Part shown: positions 43,286-51,341 of the stretch, one piece after another
How positions within the stretch are numbered: the stretch's first letter is position 1
Layout of the letters: each line of letters starts with the position of its first letter
From: Butyrivibrio sp. AE3004
GTDB taxonomy: Bacteria > Bacillota > Clostridia > Lachnospirales > Lachnospiraceae
Assembly (NCBI RefSeq): GCF_000703165.1
Contig: NZ_JNLQ01000002.1
Coordinates: 2,170,001 to 2,234,000 of the forward strand
Reading direction: 5' to 3'
Length of the DNA: 64,000 bases
The notes under the pieces: model-generated
Seen by the model: only the letters and a program-made list of their open reading frames with translations
Told to the model about the DNA's origin: nothing
Databases searched by the model: none
Made by a program: the position numbers and the translations under genes

Positions 43286-43999
43286 TTACTCCGCTCTCTT
43301 TTTGTTGTAATCTATCAAAGCTTTTACAAAAACCTTATAGTTTTGTTTTGAAATAAGTGCTTCACCCTTAGCCATATAGCACTTTCCTGCATCGTACTTC
43401 TTTACGAATCGCAAATTTACAAGATACCCTCTATGGGTCCTGAAAAAGCCATCACCTACAAGCTTTTCCAGTTCTGAAAGATGTCCATAATACTCAATTT
43501 CATCGGTTCTTGTGTGTACGATTATCCTGGCACCATACACTTCTGCAAAGATAATGTCAGAAACGCATAGTCTTATATGACTGCCTCGTGAATTTAGCAT
43601 CACATACTTCTTTTGAGGTTTTAGTGTGGCTTTGGCTATTTCCTCTTTTGCAGCCTTTATCACGCTTACCAACTTCTCATTTGAGAATGGCTTTACAAGA
43701 AAATGGAAAGCTCTCACATCAAAAGCATCAAATACATATTGCTTTTCCCCTGTTATAAAAATGATAACAACATCATCACTAATATCACGAAGTTTCCTGG
43801 CGACATCCATTCCGGACACCCCGGGCATCATAATATCCGGGAGAATAATATTAGGCATATAACCATCTTGTTCTACAGCTCTCAGTACATCTTCTCCATT
43901 ACCAAAGCTTATAATCTCATCATCCGGGAATGATAATTTCAAATCCGACATTATAATGTTTCTTATTTTTTCTTCATCATCACATACTGCTATCTTCAT
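43286..43999 (-). CDS. Duplicate LytTR response regulator lacking its kinase
   Basis: 237 residues, differing from 32543-33256 at five positions: I42V, L54P, A>V and Q>R in the LytTR part, and S>A near the end. L54P changes IILLD to IILPD, directly next to the phosphoacceptor Asp55, so phosphorylation may be altered. The LytTR DNA-binding domain is nearly unchanged. Operator F precedes it and the kinase is deleted. It could act as an unregulated or dominant-negative competitor for the same operators. Ribosome binding site GGAGG as in the original. Confidence 0.88.
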   Translation of the reverse strand: MKIAVCDDEEKIRNIIMSDLKLSFPDDEIISFGNGEDVLRAVEQDGYMPNIILPDIMMPGVSGMDVARKLRDISDDVVIIFITGEKQYVFDAFDVRAFHFLVKPFSNEKLVSVIKAAKEEIAKATLKPQKKYVMLNSRGSHIRLCVSDIIFAEVYGARIIVHTRTDEIEYYGHLSELEKLVGDGFFRTHRGYLVNLRFVKKYDAGKCYMAKGEALISKQNYKVFVKALIDYNKKRAE

Positions 44000-44059
44000 A
44001 AGGCAATAAACCTCCAAGTTATTCGTATCATAAATACATAAGAAAAACTATGATCTCAT

Positions 44060-44090
44060 CACGAAACGACCTTTTTCATATCTGAACTGT
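44060..44090 (-). promoter_or_regulatory. LytTR-type operator F
   Basis: Repeats CAGTTCAGA and TCGTTTCGTG (minus strand) start 21 bp apart, spacer TATGAAAAAGG. 61 bp before the duplicate regulator; homology with the original block ends within its distal half (about 44084). Confidence 0.6.
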
Positions 44091-44101
44091 CTTTATAATA
44101 C

Positions 44102-44342
44102 ATGGTCCATCTCTGACAGTAGCTTTCTTGTACGCAATATACCTAGCCCTAATTCATTAGCTATATCAACTGTTTTGCTTTCTCCGTGCTCCTTTAAAAT
44201 TCTAGTATTCTCTCTTTATTCTAAATAGATTTTATCGTTACTTTTTTATCGCCACTTTTTTTAACTGAGTCGTAAAGAAAACTGCAGGAAAGCCAGAGCC
44301 TTCATTATCACCAAATCCTACTATTCGCAGCATGGTCTGCAT
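44102..44342 (-). pseudogene. Frameshifted remnant of an AlbA_2/HATPase_c_4 regulator
   Basis: Minus strand frame 44238-44342 reads MQTMLRIVGFGDNEGSGFPAVF, the GDxxGSG signature of HATPase_c_4 domains. After stop codons, another frame reads EHGESKTVDIANELGLGILR, a winged helix. Both pieces are parts of one broken gene. Confidence 0.65.
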
Positions 44343-44373
44343 TTTGGAATTACGAGCTCTTCAATTCCCACCT

Positions 44374-44595
44374 TTATATATTTCTTCCTTTTCCATTCTC
44401 ATATTCCTCATAAAGTTTTGTGATATTTAGGTGTACACCGATGATGCTATCCTCGGGTTTAACTGTGAGCGCATCATAAGTCTCATTCATCTTCTCTACT
44501 GTTCTTGTTTCAACTGTAACCTCGGAGCCTGATCTAGCCTCCATCTGCTCCTTAACATCATTTGCAAGATTTTCCTTGAACTCTTCGTAGTTCAT
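44374..44595 (-). CDS. DUF5688-like short protein
   Basis: 73 residues from ATG at 44595 with AGGAGG upstream: MNYEEFKENLANDVKEQMEARSG, then VEKMNETYDALTVKPEDS, IGVHLNITKLYEEYE. This resembles the N-terminal repeat region of DUF5688 proteins, abundant in Lachnospiraceae; usual members are far longer, so it may be truncated. Function unknown. It lies upstream of the duplicate regulator, as its shorter homologue (33502-33642) lies upstream of the original. Confidence 0.6.
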   Translation of the reverse strand: MNYEEFKENLANDVKEQMEARSGSEVTVETRTVEKMNETYDALTVKPEDSIIGVHLNITKLYEEYENGKGRNI

Positions 44596-44644
44596 TCTGT
44601 GTCCTCCTGTGAATTGAATATAGTTGCACCCGTTTTTGGGCATA

Positions 44645-44688
44645 GAAAAAGAGCAATTGTTCTGTTTCAAGAACAACTGCCCTTTATG
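44645..44688 (-). terminator. Terminator-like hairpin R4
   Basis: Stem GAGCAATTGTTCTG/AAGAACAACTGCCC with T-run on the minus strand, just past the nhaC stop codon; member of the R1-R4 family. Confidence 0.65.
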
Positions 44689-44692
44689 TAAA

Positions 44693-45415
44693 TCAATATT
44701 CAAATATTCTGCGTGATGATGTCCGGATAAATATTATTAATGCTAAAAGCAGCACTGCGGCACCGGATAGTAGTCCGACCCATGGCTGATTAAAAAATCC
44801 GTTAACAAAATATCCTACCGCACATGAAGCAGCAACCAACGTTGCATATGGTAGCTGGGTTTCCACGTGCCTTATATGATTGCACATAGCTCCTGTTGAG
44901 GAAAGAATAGTAGTATCAGATATAGGTGAGCAGTGGTCTCCATACACAGATCCTGCCAGCGTTGCTCCAAGAGTTGGAATTAGCATCGCATTTCCGTTTG
45001 AAGTCTGGCAAATCATTGACACAATAGGAATAAGTATACCAAAGGTTCCCCATGACGTACCCATTGAAAATGACATGAGTGCAGCAATCACAAAAACAAA
45101 TAGTGGCAACTGGTTCAAGGAAATATTTGCTCCTGATACAAATCCCGATATAAACTCTCCGGTTCCTATCATCTGACGGCATACTCCGCCAAGACTCCAG
45201 GACAGAATGAGTATAAGCATCGGCGGTATGATACTTTCAATGCCGGTTACTATAGTCTCAACAAATTCTTTGGGCTTCAATATCTTTCTTGGAATATATA
45301 AAACAAGTGCTGTAATAATCCCTGCAAGGAGTGAAGAGTAAACCTCTTTTGTGATAAGCGCTAAGGCAATTGCTATAATTGACGGTAATATAGATATCCA
45401 TCCTGTCTCAATCAT
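44693..45415 (-). CDS. NhaC-type Na+/H+ antiporter with large internal deletion
   Basis: 240 residues instead of the usual 450-550. The start (METGWISILPSIIAIALALITKEVYSSLLAGI type) and the end (PMLILILSWSLGG, MSFSMGTSWGTFGILIPI, GSVYGDHCSPISDTTILSS, HVETQLPYA) are typical NhaC. The central portion, including the FIDDY...VGTVMRP segment, is missing and the two ends are joined in frame. Six or seven helices remain. Transport is doubtful. GAGGGG lies before ATG at 45415; ATG at 45424 is possible. Confidence 0.75.
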   Translation of the reverse strand: MIETGWISILPSIIAIALALITKEVYSSLLAGIITALVLYIPRKILKPKEFVETIVTGIESIIPPMLILILSWSLGGVCRQMIGTGEFISGFVSGANISLNQLPLFVFVIAALMSFSMGTSWGTFGILIPIVSMICQTSNGNAMLIPTLGATLAGSVYGDHCSPISDTTILSSTGAMCNHIRHVETQLPYATLVAASCAVGYFVNGFFNQPWVGLLSGAAVLLLALIIFIRTSSRRIFEY

Positions 45416-45476
45416 TCTAATCATCCCCTCTTCCCAAAACCATATTAAGAATATTTTACTATGTTCTTCAACTTCT

Positions 45477-46172
45477 TCAGTGAGATTCCCCCTTTATTTT
45501 GAGCGTCCTAAGGTATTCCTTCTGTTCCGGAGTTATGCGATAGCTCTCCACAGCCTTTTGAATTGTCTTGTTGTGAGTCCAGGTACCAAGGCGTTTTTCC
45601 GTGATGAAAGGAAGAATTTCGTCGTACTGCTTAGCAAGCGCTGTTGCAAAGTACCAGGCTATCATCATGTTTATGTAATATTCATCGGACTTTACCGCTG
45701 CAACCATTTCCGGATATTGCGGCGAAAAGTCTTCATCAAGATAATGCTGCATCAGCATACCGATAGCGAATCTGACGGTGTAGGTTTTATCAGATCTTAT
45801 CCAGGCTTTGATATTATCAAGAAGCTCGGTTTTATGCTTTTTAAATATCTTTGGTGACATCTGATCGCAGGTAGCCCAATTATCTACATATGGTAAAAAA
45901 AGCTCCACTTCATTTATGCAGGTATCATAGTCCTTAATTTCAGAAATGATAAATGCATGCAGCTGGTCCTCATCAAAATACTTATGCGGGAGATTGCGTA
46001 GAAATACTGTTACATCTTCCTTTTTTGCAAGGTCCTTTGCAAGCTTCCTAAGAGCAGGTGTCCTCACTCCTATCATAGTTTCAATGGTTTTACCTGGTAT
46101 AAGTCCCACCTGAAAATCCCTGTATTTTATGTCCTCTAAAGCAAAAAGCTCTTCTCTTATTTTCTGTATCAT
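45477..46172 (-). CDS. DNA alkylation repair protein (AlkD-like)
   Basis: HEAT-like-repeat protein of 231 residues of the AlkD/COG4912 family, which removes alkylated bases from DNA. Typical segments are IGVRTPALRKLAKDLAK, HKYFDEDQLHAFIISEI, YVDNWATCDQM, TYTVRFAIGMLMQHYLDE and MMIAWYFATALAKQYDEILPF. The WxxCD and RF.IGMLM patterns match the family. Length normal. It is separated by 60 bp from nhaC. Confidence 0.9.
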   Translation of the reverse strand: MIQKIREELFALEDIKYRDFQVGLIPGKTIETMIGVRTPALRKLAKDLAKKEDVTVFLRNLPHKYFDEDQLHAFIISEIKDYDTCINEVELFLPYVDNWATCDQMSPKIFKKHKTELLDNIKAWIRSDKTYTVRFAIGMLMQHYLDEDFSPQYPEMVAAVKSDEYYINMMIAWYFATALAKQYDEILPFITEKRLGTWTHNKTIQKAVESYRITPEQKEYLRTLKIKGESH

Positions 46173-46396
46173 TCTTTCAAACCACCCTTATGAAAAAAGC
46201 AATTACATTTTTGATAAAGTATCCTACTATTATAATAATTATACTATTTTTTGAAGTTTTGTATTACTCGTCTGTAAAAAAGGACTTTTCGAAGCCTGGT
46301 TTCTGTGTTATACAGGCTTTTCAAAGACAGTCCAGCCACAAAGGTGTCCATTGGGGGATGCGCAGCTCTCGGACGAGACGATGATTTTCAAAATGA

Positions 46397-46456
46397 AAAA
46401 AACAGATAAATGCCGATTGCTCTGAACAACATGAAATGAGGCATTTATCTGTTTTT
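46397..46456. terminator. Strong bidirectional terminator
   Basis: A 17-bp stem (46397-46413 with 46440-46456) with A/T ends on both sides. It lies between the CstA gene and the AlkD-like gene. The remainder of 46173-46550 has no gene I accept. Confidence 0.85.
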
Positions 46457-46550
46457 GAATTTATGGAAATCACACCGTAGACGAAAACAAGCATTCCCAA
46501 ATGGATATCTTGGGGCTAAAACATTATTGTGAAAAATCTAAAACTTTTCT

Positions 46551-48023
46551 TTATGCTGTATGTAAATGTCCGTGTCTGTTATCTTTTTTTTTGTCTGTTA
46601 TCTCCGTCTTTCTTGTACTGAATAAAAATATTCCAAGGAATGCAATAGCAGCAATAATTCCCACAGGGTAAGCAATAGTTACAGGAAGATGCAGGCACTC
46701 GGGTGCACAGAAGAAATATGTGACCGAAACTGCTGACATAAAGGTTGCGGGAGCAGCTGTAATCCAATAGTTGCTTGCATTTTTATAAAGATACATTGAT
46801 GCTGTCCAAAGAGCTATCATAGCAAGTGTCTGGTTGGACCAGCTAAAGTATCTCCAAACAACGCTGTAATTTAACTGACTGATGAATGCACCTGCAAGAA
46901 GAAGCGGTATGCAAAGGTAAAGTCTCTTAAGGTAAGGCTTCTGATCAACCTTAAACCAGTCTGCGATAACCAGTCTTGCTGAACGGAATGCTGTATCACC
47001 TGATGTTATAGGGCAAGCGATAACGCCGAGCATAGCAAGAACAATACCAAAGCCGCCCATTGTCTTTGTGCAGATATCATATACGCATGCTGCCTGACCG
47101 TTTGCAAGCATATCCGTAAGCCCTGCTGTAAGTCCACCGGTTCTTGCATAAACTGCGCTACCTGCTGCAGCCCATACAAGAGCGATTATTCCTTCACAAA
47201 CCATTGCACCGTAGAATACCATGTGACTTTCTTTTTCAGTCTTGCAGCAACGAGCCATAAGAGGTGACTGTGTTGCATGGAATCCTGAAATAGCACCGCA
47301 GGCAACCGATACGAACATCATAGGCCATATAGGTGTGCTACTGGGATGAAGGTTTGATAGTTCAATTTCCGGAATTGAATATCCATGTGTAAAAATTCCG
47401 ATTGCAACGCCAACCGCCATAACAATAAGGCAAATTCCGAATACCGGATAAAGTTTTCCGATGATCTTATCTATCGGAACAAAGGTTGCAATAAAATAGT
47501 AAACAAGAATAAGAGCAAGCCAGAATGTGGTGTTTGTCAAAAGTCCGCTTCCGCCCTGATTACCGATAAGAAGTGCAATAAGACCTGCGGGGCCTACCGC
47601 AAAGACAGTACCGACCATAACAAGGAGAACTACGCTGAAAATACGCATTATGGTCTTCATGATATTTCCGAGATACATACCGGTCAGCTCTGATACACTG
47701 GCACCGTCATGACGCATACTCATAAAACCTACCGAAAAATCATGTACCCCACCTGCAAGGATAGTACCGAGAGTAATCCAAAGAAATACCGATGTTCCCC
47801 ACTGAGCTCCGGCAAGAGCACCATAGATGGGGCCAAGACCTGCTATATTAAGAAGCTGAATAAGGAACAGTTTCCATCTGGGCATTACTACAAAATCAAC
47901 ACCATCATTGATTCTTACAGCCGGAGTCTGCCGGTCATCAGGCCCATAAATTTTATCTACAATTCCTCCGTAAATAAAATAACCTGCAACTAACACGATT
48001 AGACATACAAAAAAGCTTATCAT
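46551..48023 (-). CDS. CstA-family transporter (probable pyruvate/peptide carrier)
   Basis: A 490-residue membrane protein with about 13 helices. CstA hallmarks: AGYFIYGGIVDKIYG at the start, GVDFVVMPRWKLFLIQLLNIAGLGPIYGALAGAQWG, GGVHDFSVGFMSMRHDGASVSE, and HATQSPLMARCCKTE. The family includes E. coli CstA and the pyruvate/proton symporter BtsT. Because a LytS/LytTR pair lies directly upstream, as for BtsS/BtsR with BtsT, import of pyruvate is the best guess. GGAGGGG lies before ATG. Confidence 0.9.
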   Translation of the reverse strand: MISFFVCLIVLVAGYFIYGGIVDKIYGPDDRQTPAVRINDGVDFVVMPRWKLFLIQLLNIAGLGPIYGALAGAQWGTSVFLWITLGTILAGGVHDFSVGFMSMRHDGASVSELTGMYLGNIMKTIMRIFSVVLLVMVGTVFAVGPAGLIALLIGNQGGSGLLTNTTFWLALILVYYFIATFVPIDKIIGKLYPVFGICLIVMAVGVAIGIFTHGYSIPEIELSNLHPSSTPIWPMMFVSVACGAISGFHATQSPLMARCCKTEKESHMVFYGAMVCEGIIALVWAAAGSAVYARTGGLTAGLTDMLANGQAACVYDICTKTMGGFGIVLAMLGVIACPITSGDTAFRSARLVIADWFKVDQKPYLKRLYLCIPLLLAGAFISQLNYSVVWRYFSWSNQTLAMIALWTASMYLYKNASNYWITAAPATFMSAVSVTYFFCAPECLHLPVTIAYPVGIIAAIAFLGIFLFSTRKTEITDKKKDNRHGHLHTA

Positions 48024-48199
48024 ATTAATCCCCTCCTACTTACTTAGACCAAAGAGAATTCCATTTGAATTGGATTCCCAAGGTCAGCCCACAGTTCCAT
48101 AACCCTTTTAGGAAGTTCTTCCTTCCCTACTTTCAAGTATAAACCAATGAATTTTGGTGACAATGATCCGGTATTCAAATGCAAAAAAATGGTACTGAA

Positions 48200-48928
48200 T
48201 TACATGCAAAAATGCTCCCTTATTTCGTGAATCATGTTTCTGCTTATAGGAATCGTCACATCACATTCCTTCAACTTACAGGCGTAGCCATTATTATAAT
48301 CGGGAACAAGCGCTTCGCAGGCGTTAAGGTTCACGATAAAACTTTTATGCACTCTCACAAACTGATCACCGGCACTCACAAGCTTTTTCTCCCAATCTAT
48401 AAGAGGATCTCCTGAAAAATATACCTCCTTATGACAGTGAACCTTTGCACCTTTATGTACCGCTTCTATATAACTTATACTGTCTGCGATCACAACTTCC
48501 ATATGATCACCTGCGGGAAGAGCAAAAGGTCCCGGCATCTTTTTTGCACCTATATTTCTCTTCATGAGCTTAGATGTAGTTTTTTTAATGCGCTCTTCAT
48601 CAAAGGGCTTCATTACATAGTCTACGGCATCAAGCTCAAAAGCACTTAAGGCATAGCTTTCATAAGCAGTCACAAAAACAATAGCCGTTTCAGCTTCCTT
48701 CTGTTTTACCAGCTCCGCAAGCTTTGTTCCCTTCATATCTCCAAGCTCTATGTCCAGAAAACAGATATCGAAGGTATACTTATTTGCCAGTTCCATAGCA
48801 GCAGCTCCGCTTCCGGCTTCCATGATCTCCGCATCCGGTCTGTTAAGTTCCTTAATTATTTTTTCGAGTAAAAACCTGAGCTCACTTCTTGCAGGTCTTT
48901 CATCATCGGCAATTAAAATTCGTGTCAT
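48200..48928 (-). CDS. LytTR response regulator (BtsR/YehT-like)
   Basis: 242 residues: REC domain with DDERPARSELRFLL near the start, phosphoacceptor in CFLDIELGDMKG, Lys in MKPFDEERIKK; LytTR domain from about residue 140 (FVRVHKSFIVNLNACEALVPDYNNGY). It is more like YehT/BtsR regulators than like the AgrA-type pair in the element. Gap of 38 bp to the kinase before it; the CstA gene follows after 176 bp and is the likely target. I found no repeat of the A-F operator type there. Confidence 0.93.
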   Translation of the reverse strand: MTRILIADDERPARSELRFLLEKIIKELNRPDAEIMEAGSGAAAMELANKYTFDICFLDIELGDMKGTKLAELVKQKEAETAIVFVTAYESYALSAFELDAVDYVMKPFDEERIKKTTSKLMKRNIGAKKMPGPFALPAGDHMEVVIADSISYIEAVHKGAKVHCHKEVYFSGDPLIDWEKKLVSAGDQFVRVHKSFIVNLNACEALVPDYNNGYACKLKECDVTIPISRNMIHEIREHFCM

Positions 48929-48966
48929 ATTAAAGAATCCTCATTCGTCTGTTTTTCAGCCTTAAT

Positions 48967-50631
48967 TTACAGTAATGTTTTGGGTGGAATCCGTATAGTT
49001 ACCGTTGTTCCCTCTGTAGATGAATCAATTACCAGCCCGTATTTTTCTCCGTAAATGCTTCGAAGCCTTCCGTCAACATTCAAAAGGCCGTATTTACCTT
49101 TTGTCGATTTATCATTGAAAGCGCGGAGTACCTGCTCCGGTATTCCATGCCCGTTATCGGATATTTTTATTACAAGCTCCTCACCCTCCATGCCTGCTTC
49201 TATCTTGACTTTTCCAACCTCACGTTTCATTGCGCCATGCTTTATTGCATTCTCCACTATGGGCTGAAGAATAAGTGTGGGAACCTGCACATGAATGTCA
49301 TCCTCAATATGCTTTTCAATCCGGAGCCGTTCCTCAAAGCGTGCCTTTTCAAGCATAAGATAAGCATCGACCTGCTCAAATTCGGCAGCTATGTCAATCA
49401 TGTAATCATTACTGGAATTAAGATTATGTCTGAAATAGACACTAAGTGCGAGCAGCAGTTCCCTTGCATAATCAGGCTTTTCCCTGCAAAAACAGGATAT
49501 GGTATTTAAACTGTTAAACAGAAAATGAGGATTTATCTGAGACTGCAAAACTCTGAATTCCGCACGCTCTCTCATCTTCTTCTGATATTCTACCTGATAG
49601 GCTTCATAGTTTGTGGTGAAAAATTTAGCAAGTGCAGAGACAAGACATTCAGCTGCTTCAGGTGAGGAGTATCTTCTTTCAAATACAAGCACCAGATATC
49701 CCCAGGTCTCGCTTCCCATGGTAACCTTCGCCCCCGATGCCACAAGGGACTGTCTGATCCCCAAAAGACCTTTACCCTTTCTATAAGTTATCTCCGTTGA
49801 GCAACGTTCTTCCATATTATCAATAAAGGAATCCGAAAATTCGTACTCACTTTCAAGGAGTCTGTTTTTCCTATTGTAGGGCAAAAAGAAAACATCCCTG
49901 CATCTTGAAAAGCCTCCGATTGTTTTTTCCATTTCCATAAAATCTTCATCTGTTACGCTGCTTTTTCTTATATTCAGGATACAGGCATCGGCAATGCTGA
50001 GCGCAAGCCTCATCTTGTCAGCTGCAATCAAATTCTGCCTCGTATAAATATCCTCAAAAACAGAGAAAAACAGTACCATCCCTATAGCGTTAAATACCAC
50101 CATGGGGAGAGCAATAATCTTTACTATGGAAAGTGAAAGGTCAAAGGGATGCACAAAAATCAAAAGGTTTACCATGTGAAGGCACTCGCAGGCAGCTGTG
50201 ATCACCACAAGAAAATACCATTCAAAGTCTATGTTCTTTTTACGGAAAAAGCTGTATATCACAGCACCGAGAACGCCTTCCATAAAAGTCGAAAGTGCGC
50301 ATGCGAAGGATGTAACACCATTTATGTCAAACAGATAGCGTTGAACCGCCCCGATAAAACCGGCAAGAATTCCTACAGTCGGTCCAAAAAGCATACCTCC
50401 CGCAAGGGCACCCAGAACTCTGGTGTTAGGTATGGCACCCTGAACCTGGGCACCGGTACATGTTGAAAAAATGCAAAAGCCGCCAAAGATTGTACCAAGC
50501 ACAATCTTCGAAATAAAGGTATCGTCTTTGTCTTCACAGATCATCTGTGTGATTACGGGAATTCTGACTAAAACATTGGCTATAAGAACAAGAAATCCAA
50601 TATTAGCAACCATGCTATAGTATAGCTCCAT
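48967..50631 (-). CDS. LytS/BtsS-like sensor histidine kinase
   Basis: 554 residues from ATG at 50631 (GGGGGG upstream). The N-terminus is a 5TM-5TMR_LYT sensor (GAIPNTRVLGALAGGMLFGPTVGILAGFIGAVQRYLFD), followed by a GAF-like domain (about 215-340), and a His_kinase/HATPase part with LQSQINPHFLFNSLNTI (phosphoacceptor His) and NAIKHGAM, DNGHGIP. LytS-type kinases sense extracellular pyruvate in several species. It controls the regulator encoded next. Confidence 0.93.
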   Translation of the reverse strand: MELYYSMVANIGFLVLIANVLVRIPVITQMICEDKDDTFISKIVLGTIFGGFCIFSTCTGAQVQGAIPNTRVLGALAGGMLFGPTVGILAGFIGAVQRYLFDINGVTSFACALSTFMEGVLGAVIYSFFRKKNIDFEWYFLVVITAACECLHMVNLLIFVHPFDLSLSIVKIIALPMVVFNAIGMVLFFSVFEDIYTRQNLIAADKMRLALSIADACILNIRKSSVTDEDFMEMEKTIGGFSRCRDVFFLPYNRKNRLLESEYEFSDSFIDNMEERCSTEITYRKGKGLLGIRQSLVASGAKVTMGSETWGYLVLVFERRYSSPEAAECLVSALAKFFTTNYEAYQVEYQKKMRERAEFRVLQSQINPHFLFNSLNTISCFCREKPDYARELLLALSVYFRHNLNSSNDYMIDIAAEFEQVDAYLMLEKARFEERLRIEKHIEDDIHVQVPTLILQPIVENAIKHGAMKREVGKVKIEAGMEGEELVIKISDNGHGIPEQVLRAFNDKSTKGKYGLLNVDGRLRSIYGEKYGLVIDSSTEGTTVTIRIPPKTLL

Positions 50632-50697
50632 AAGACCCCCCAGGCTTTTTTCACCATTTTGCAATAACAACATAATCCCTGTTCACTTAATTATAAC

Positions 50698-50751
50698 AAA
50701 AGAGGATGGTAAATTTTTAACTTTTTAAGTCAAAAATTTACCATCCTCTTG
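50698..50751. terminator. Long hairpin before the LytS-like gene
   Basis: A 20-bp stem (50701-50720 with 50731-50750) with A-run on one side and T on the other, able to stop minus-strand transcripts from the GH127 gene. Confidence 0.8.
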
Positions 50752-50773
50752 TCTGTATTTTGCAATTTTTTAT

Positions 50774-51308
50774 TAACTTAAACTTCGCACGAAAAGAAGG
50801 GCTGAGCTTGCAGCCATCTGCCACCATCACCCTCAGACCATATACTCAGATGAACCGTCATCTGGCGAAATTCATAAGGCTCTTTGTTTTTTATCATGCG
50901 TGGGCAACATGTTTGAAAGATGTTTGCTTAAAGCCACTTACATTCTTTAGACTTTTCGCTGCGATATTCTCTCGCTTGAATTTTCTAATGCTCACACAGA
51001 TTTCTTTGATTGTGCATGCGTGATAAAAAATCGCTCATTCTTCGCTAATTATCACGCATGCACTTGAAATCTGTTATGCGAGCATAAGAAAATTCAAAGC
51101 TCAGGATCACTTGCCAAAAAGTCTAAAGAACGTTAGTGGCTTTTGCAAACAGCCTTGAGTTTTGCACCACGCATGAAATAAAGAAAAAACAAAGAGCCTG
51201 ATGAATGCTTTTCGCCAATTGACGGTGAAAATGAGTATATGGTCTGAGGGTGTGAGTGGCAGATGGCTGCAAGCTCAGCCTGGTTTCCACTGTGCGAAGT
51301 TTAAGTTA
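50774..51308. repeat. 535-bp imperfect palindrome
   Basis: The ends are exact 17-bp inverted repeats (TAACTTAAACTTCGCAC). Going inward, both arms share, in order, a GCTGAGCTTGCAGCCATCTG stretch, CCCTCAGACCATATACTCA, GGCTCTTTGTTTTTT, CATGCGTGG, AGCCACT, TTCTTTAGACTTTT, GAATTTTC and GTGCATGCGTGATAA; the centre is near 51040. The arms differ by small indels and substitutions. No gene is inside. Confidence 0.9.
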
Positions 51309-51341
51309 TTAAATGTTAAGATTTCCTAAGAATGCATCCTT

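Noticed and set aside
46190-46384. Plus-strand frame with a hydrophobic start (MKKAITFLIKYP...)
   Set aside because: No ribosome binding site, the second half is not protein-like, and it lies in the leader of the AlkD-like gene.
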